NCBI GenBank assembly: GCA_937951455.1
Contig: CALFBU010000078.1
Location: 1-17,034, forward strand
Source of the DNA: an uncultured Rhizobiaceae group bacterium
GTDB lineage: Bacteria > Pseudomonadota > Alphaproteobacteria > Rhizobiales > Rhizobiaceae
DNA length: 17,034 nucleotides
Reading direction: 5' to 3'
Shown: positions 14,249-17,034 of the stretch, piece after piece
Layout of the letters: each line of letters starts with the position of its first letter
How positions within the stretch are numbered: the first letter of the stretch is position 1
Notes under the pieces: model-generated
Database searches by the model: none
What the model was told of the DNA's origin: nothing
The model's input: only the letters and a program-made list of their open reading frames with translations
Made by a program: the position numbers and the translations under genes

Positions 14249-15435
14249 GTGATACAAATACATCCAGCATCGATGTGAACGAGCTGGCAAAACAAGCTAG
14301 CGAATTGGCTGCACAAGCTGAAGCTGCTGCTGCACAGGCAGAAGCGCTTTCCCAAAAAGCCGAGGCTGCGGCTGAAATGGCTGAGCAAGCGCAGGCTCAA
14401 GCCGAAGCTGCTGCAGAGGGTGTCGCAAGCTCACAGGAAAACGCTGAATCGGCAACAACTAGTGAGGAAGTAGTTGAAGAAGTAACAACCACTACAGAAC
14501 AAGCGTCTGAAGAGGTTGAAACGACAACTGAGCAAGTTGTTGAAGCTGCAAATGAAGCTGAACAAAATGCTCAGGCTGCCATCGACGCTAACAGCGGTGT
14601 CGTGGAAGAAACAACTACTGCTACTGAAGAGGTTGTTGACGAAGCTGCTACCACGGTTGAGAGCGCTACTGAAACGACAACCGAAGCTGCAAGCAATATT
14701 GTTGAGACGGTAACGGAAACGGCAAATGAAACTGCAGAAGGTGCAAGTTCTGTTGTCGGAAACATTGTTGAAACAGTGAAAGAAACAACATCTGAAGCTG
14801 TTGAAGTAACTTCAGAAGCTGCTACTTCGGCGGTTGAAGCAACAAGCGAAGCGGCGAGCAATGCTGCTGATGCTGTTCAGGAGACGGCGGGCGAAGCAGT
14901 CGAAGCAACGACTGAGGCTGCAGGTGCGGCTGTTGAAACAACAAAAGAAGTTGCTGGTGAAGCCGTTGAAGCAACCAAGAATGCTGTGTCAGGACTTGTT
15001 GATACTGTTAAGGAGACAACGAGCAACGTTGTGGAAACAACGACCGAAGCTGCCAATAACGTTGTCAGTCAGGTTCAAGGTTCCACCGAAACATCACAAG
15101 TTGCGGAAGTCGCAGGTCAGGCTGTCAGTGCCGCCACAGGTGGTGCGATTGATCCATTCGTATTCCAGTTTGCAATTTTCGTAATGGCGATTTTTGTTGG
15201 TTATTATGTTGTGTGGTCAGTGACACCAGCACTTCATACGCCTTTGATGGCAGTGACCAATGCTATTTCATCGGTTATTGTTGTGGGTGCAATTCTGGCA
15301 GTGGGCATTCAGGCCGCAGGTGCTGCCGCAACCACGTTAGGGTTTATCGCTCTGGTTCTTGCCGCAGTTAACATTTTTGGAGGGTTCCTCGTGACCCAGC
15401 GAATGCTTGCAATGTATAAGAAGAAGGAGCGCTAA
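14245..15435 (+). CDS. pntAB: NAD(P) transhydrogenase subunit alpha part 2 with giant repeat extension
   Basis: The C-terminal ~95 residues are the normal alpha-2 membrane part of transhydrogenase: [38 protein letters not shown], and three to four helices between about 305 and 385. The usual family length is about 100-150 residues; this protein has 396. The extra ~300 N-terminal residues contain, by hand count, 61 acidic residues against six lysines, and no arginine, proline, histidine, cysteine or aromatic residue. They consist of seven heptads (13-61), a linker (62-84) and 18 hendecads (85-282). The reading frame is continuous, the start overlaps the pntAA stop as ATGA, and I see no internal start near residue 290, so the extension is probably translated. 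It should lie in the cytoplasm between domain I and the membrane. Its function is unknown. Confidence 0.93.
   Translation: MSDTNTSSIDVNELAKQASELAAQAEAAAAQAEALSQKAEAAAEMAEQAQAQAEAAAEGVASSQENAESATTSEEVVEEVTTTTEQASEEVETTTEQVVEAANEAEQNAQAAIDANSGVVEETTTATEEVVDEAATTVESATETTTEAASNIVETVTETANETAEGASSVVGNIVETVKETTSEAVEVTSEAATSAVEATSEAASNAADAVQETAGEAVEATTEAAGAAVETTKEVAGEAVEATKNAVSGLVDTVKETTSNVVETTTEAANNVVSQVQGSTETSQVAEVAGQAVSAATGGAIDPFVFQFAIFVMAIFVGYYVVWSVTPALHTPLMAVTNAISSVIVVGAILAVGIQAAGAAATTLGFIALVLAAVNIFGGFLVTQRMLAMYKKKER
14281..14427 (+). repeat. Seven alanine-rich heptads in PntAB (residues 13-61)
   Basis: Seven consecutive 7-residue units read [42 protein letters not shown] and AAAEGVA. Four consecutive units end in AE, and small alanines occupy the core positions, as in alanine coiled coils. 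A left-handed coiled coil or single amphipathic helix is expected. Confidence 0.75.
14497..15090 (+). repeat. Eighteen tandem 11-residue (33-base) repeats in PntAB
   Basis: Residues 85-282 divide without gaps into 18 units of 11. The best are [11 protein letters not shown] (173), [11 protein letters not shown] (184), [11 protein letters not shown] (195), [11 protein letters not shown] (217), [11 protein letters not shown] (228), [11 protein letters not shown] (239), [11 protein letters not shown] (250) and [11 protein letters not shown] (261). The consensus is roughly x-hydrophobic-V-E-x-T-x-E-A-A-small. The first five and the last unit are more degenerate. The DNA copies have diverged in codon use. 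The period equals three helical turns, as in LEA-3 and apolipoprotein-like proteins. Confidence 0.82.
15424..15429 (+). promoter_or_regulatory. Ribosome binding site deciding the pntB start
   Basis: AAGGAG at the very end of pntAB, 7 bases before ATG 15437. It rules out the longer open frame from 15407, which would overlap pntAB and add ten residues foreign to the family. Confidence 0.75.
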
Positions 15436-15436
15436 G

Positions 15437-16837
15437 ATGGAAAATATTACCGCACTTCTTTACCTCGTCTCTGGTGTATTGTTCATCATGGCTCTGAGAG
15501 GTCTTTCACATCCCGAAACATCTCGTCAGGGTAATACCTATGGCATGATTGGTATGGGGATTGCTATTCTCACGACCTTGTTCTTGGCCGCACCAACATT
15601 TGGTGGCTGGGCTTTGATCATTCTGGGTCTTGCCATCGGTGGTGGTGTCGGCGCCTATGTAGCGCGGACCATTCCGATGACGTCCATGCCTCAGTTGGTT
15701 GCTGGTTTTCACTCTTTGGTTGGCTTGGCTGCCGTTATGGTTGCAGGTGCAGCACTTTATGCGCCAGATGCGTTTGGGATAATGGGCGAAAACGGCATTA
15801 GAGGTGCAACCCTCATCGAGATGGCACTGGGTGCTGCTATTGGTGCCATTACCTTTACCGGATCAGTGATTGCCTTTGCCAAGCTAGATGGTCGCATGTC
15901 TGGTGCACCGATTATGTTGCCCAACAGGCACATCATCAATATTGCGCTTGCCGTTGTTCTTGTCGTTTTGTTGATCTCATTTGTACAGACTGAAAGTACA
16001 ACCGTTTTCTGGATTATCGTTTTACTTTCCTTTGCAATTGGTATCCTGCTTATTATTCCAATTGGTGGTGCTGATATGCCGGTTGTCGTTTCCATGCTGA
16101 ATTCATATTCTGGTTGGGCTGCGGCAGGTATTGGTTTCACATTGGGTAACCTTGCACTGATTATTACTGGTGCTTTGGTTGGTTCGTCCGGTGCGATTCT
16201 TTCTTACATCATGTGTAAGAGCATGAACCGTTCATTCATTTCCGTTATTCTCGGTGGCTTCGGTGCGGATGATGCGGCGGCAGGTGCTGCTGGTGATGAT
16301 GGTATAGAGCGTACCGTCAAACAAGGTTCAGCTGATGATGCTGCCTTCTTAATGAAGAACGCTGGCAAGGTCATCATCGTACCGGGTTATGGTATGGCGG
16401 TAGCACAAGCGCAGCATTCACTTCGTGAACTGGGAGATAAACTCAAGGAAGAAGGCGTTGAGGTTAAATACGCTATTCACCCAGTGGCGGGTCGTATGCC
16501 AGGGCATATGAATGTCTTGCTGGCTGAGGCAAATGTTTCCTATGACGAGGTGTTTGAACTTGAGGACATCAATGGCGAATTCTCTCAAGCTGATGTCGTT
16601 TACGTCATTGGGGCGAACGATGTAACCAATCCGGCTGCACGCGATGATCCTTCATCGCCAATTTATGGCATGCCAATTCTTGATGTTGATAAGGCAACAA
16701 CCTGTCTCTTCGTGAAACGTTCACTGAGTTCGGGCTATGCGGGCATTGATAATTCGCTGTTCTATAAAGATGGAACCATGATGTTGTTGGGCGATGCCAA
16801 GAAGATGACTGAAGATATCGTCAAGTCTTTCGACTAG
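15437..16837 (+). CDS. pntB: NAD(P) transhydrogenase subunit beta (membrane domain II and NADP(H)-binding domain III)
   Basis: A 466-residue inner-membrane subunit that, with PntAA and PntAB, drives reduction of NADP+ by NADH using the proton gradient. The N-terminal ~270 residues are a series of membrane helices. H92 in the AGFHSLVGLAAV segment corresponds to the conserved proton-channel histidine (E. coli beta-His91). The cytoplasmic C-terminal domain has the NADP-binding GYGMAVAQAQ (317-326), the HPVAGRMPGHMNVLLAEA segment, VIGANDVTNPAA (391-402) and the KRS-type phosphate-binding motif in FVKRSLSSGYAG. It starts one base after the pntAB stop, so the three pnt genes form one operon. Length and motifs are normal; all the novelty of the complex lies in PntAB. 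Confidence 0.97.
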   Translation: MENITALLYLVSGVLFIMALRGLSHPETSRQGNTYGMIGMGIAILTTLFLAAPTFGGWALIILGLAIGGGVGAYVARTIPMTSMPQLVAGFHSLVGLAAVMVAGAALYAPDAFGIMGENGIRGATLIEMALGAAIGAITFTGSVIAFAKLDGRMSGAPIMLPNRHIINIALAVVLVVLLISFVQTESTTVFWIIVLLSFAIGILLIIPIGGADMPVVVSMLNSYSGWAAAGIGFTLGNLALIITGALVGSSGAILSYIMCKSMNRSFISVILGGFGADDAAAGAAGDDGIERTVKQGSADDAAFLMKNAGKVIIVPGYGMAVAQAQHSLRELGDKLKEEGVEVKYAIHPVAGRMPGHMNVLLAEANVSYDEVFELEDINGEFSQADVVYVIGANDVTNPAARDDPSSPIYGMPILDVDKATTCLFVKRSLSSGYAGIDNSLFYKDGTMMLLGDAKKMTEDIVKSFD

Positions 16838-16847
16838 GCTCAAACCT

Positions 16848-17034
16848 ATGATTAATTTCAAGAAACTTATAAAGGCTGGCGTACTCTCGCTGGCCTTTCT
16901 TTATTGCGCAGTGCTGGCAGTTTTATATTTTGCGCAAGACAGCCTTGTTTTTCCAGCTCCGAGCGCGGTCGTTGAAACCCTACCTGATTATGCAGACTAT
17001 GCCGAGATGCAAACGGCGGATGGCATAACGCTAA
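16848..17034 (+). CDS. Membrane-anchored alpha/beta-hydrolase-like protein, N-terminal part only
   Basis: An open frame of 62 codons running off the right edge. It starts with a short basic segment (MINFKKLIKAG) and one hydrophobic helix (about 12-34). DSLVFPAPSA and a QTADGITL segment follow. This order, a single anchor then a VFPAP-like strand then a ADGxxL beta-hairpin, is typical of Bem46-type alpha/beta hydrolases, but the catalytic residues would lie beyond the window. It begins 10 bases after the pntB stop and may be the last gene of the pnt transcript. No strong ribosome site is visible. Confidence 0.6.
   Translation, partial: MINFKKLIKAGVLSLAFLYCAVLAVLYFAQDSLVFPAPSAVVETLPDYADYAEMQTADGITL

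Noticed and set aside
14571..14861. Open frame antisense to the PntAB repeats, itself repetitive (Ser/Val/Ala rich).
   Set aside because: It is a by-product of the repeat composition on the opposite strand, with no ribosome site or family match.
14245..15144. CRISPR array or DNA-level repeat element in the pntAB region.
   Set aside because: The period is 33 bases with no spacers, the DNA copies are diverged, and the pattern is conserved at the protein level in one open frame.

Overview
The window looks like chromosomal DNA of an alphaproteobacterium, most likely of the order Hyphomicrobiales (Rhizobiales). The evidence is a set of lineage-typical genes: GapR (DUF2312) next to a DUF1244 protein, a DUF1036 protein directly upstream of pyruvate kinase, an Omp10-like lipoprotein, an aa3-oxidase subunit IV next to a three-gene proton-translocating transhydrogenase, and a DUF882 murein peptidase with a long proline-rich tail. 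Base composition by eye is AT-leaning for that group. I see no insertion sequences, phage genes, tRNA, rRNA or CRISPR array. No stretch over 300 bases lacks a gene.

Left part (130-5733, all minus strand): read in transcription order, an EamA-family exporter, a secreted DUF1036 protein, pyruvate kinase, a LysR-type regulator, a secreted DUF1007 protein and a NicO/RcnA-type nickel/cobalt exporter. The gaps are short (62, 10, 24 and 94 bases, then a 7-base overlap), so much of this may be co-transcribed. DUF1007 and NicO form one translationally coupled metal-export unit. Pyruvate kinase carries the lysine that marks potassium-independent enzymes.

Middle part (5859-12249): a plus-strand pair, DUF1244 and gapR, points toward a minus-strand pair, a DUF882 (M15-like) periplasmic murein peptidase and an orphan NtrC-type sigma-54 response regulator. 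Upstream of the peptidase lies a CtrA-like TTAACCAT site, which hints at cell-cycle control. A divergent intergenic region with an 18-base perfect palindrome separates the regulator from a plus-strand M3 oligoendopeptidase.

Right part (12305-17034, plus strand): an Omp10-like lipoprotein, the small aa3 oxidase subunit IV, then pntAA-pntAB-pntB, which encode the membrane transhydrogenase that makes NADPH from NADH using the proton gradient, and finally the start of an alpha/beta-hydrolase-like membrane-anchored protein cut by the window edge.

The most unusual item is PntAB. Its normal membrane part is only the last ~95 residues of 396. In front sits a ~300-residue, highly acidic extension free of proline, arginine and aromatic residues. 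It consists of seven heptads followed by 18 in-register 11-residue repeats. I know of no described role for such a domain on a transhydrogenase, and it is the best candidate here for something undescribed.
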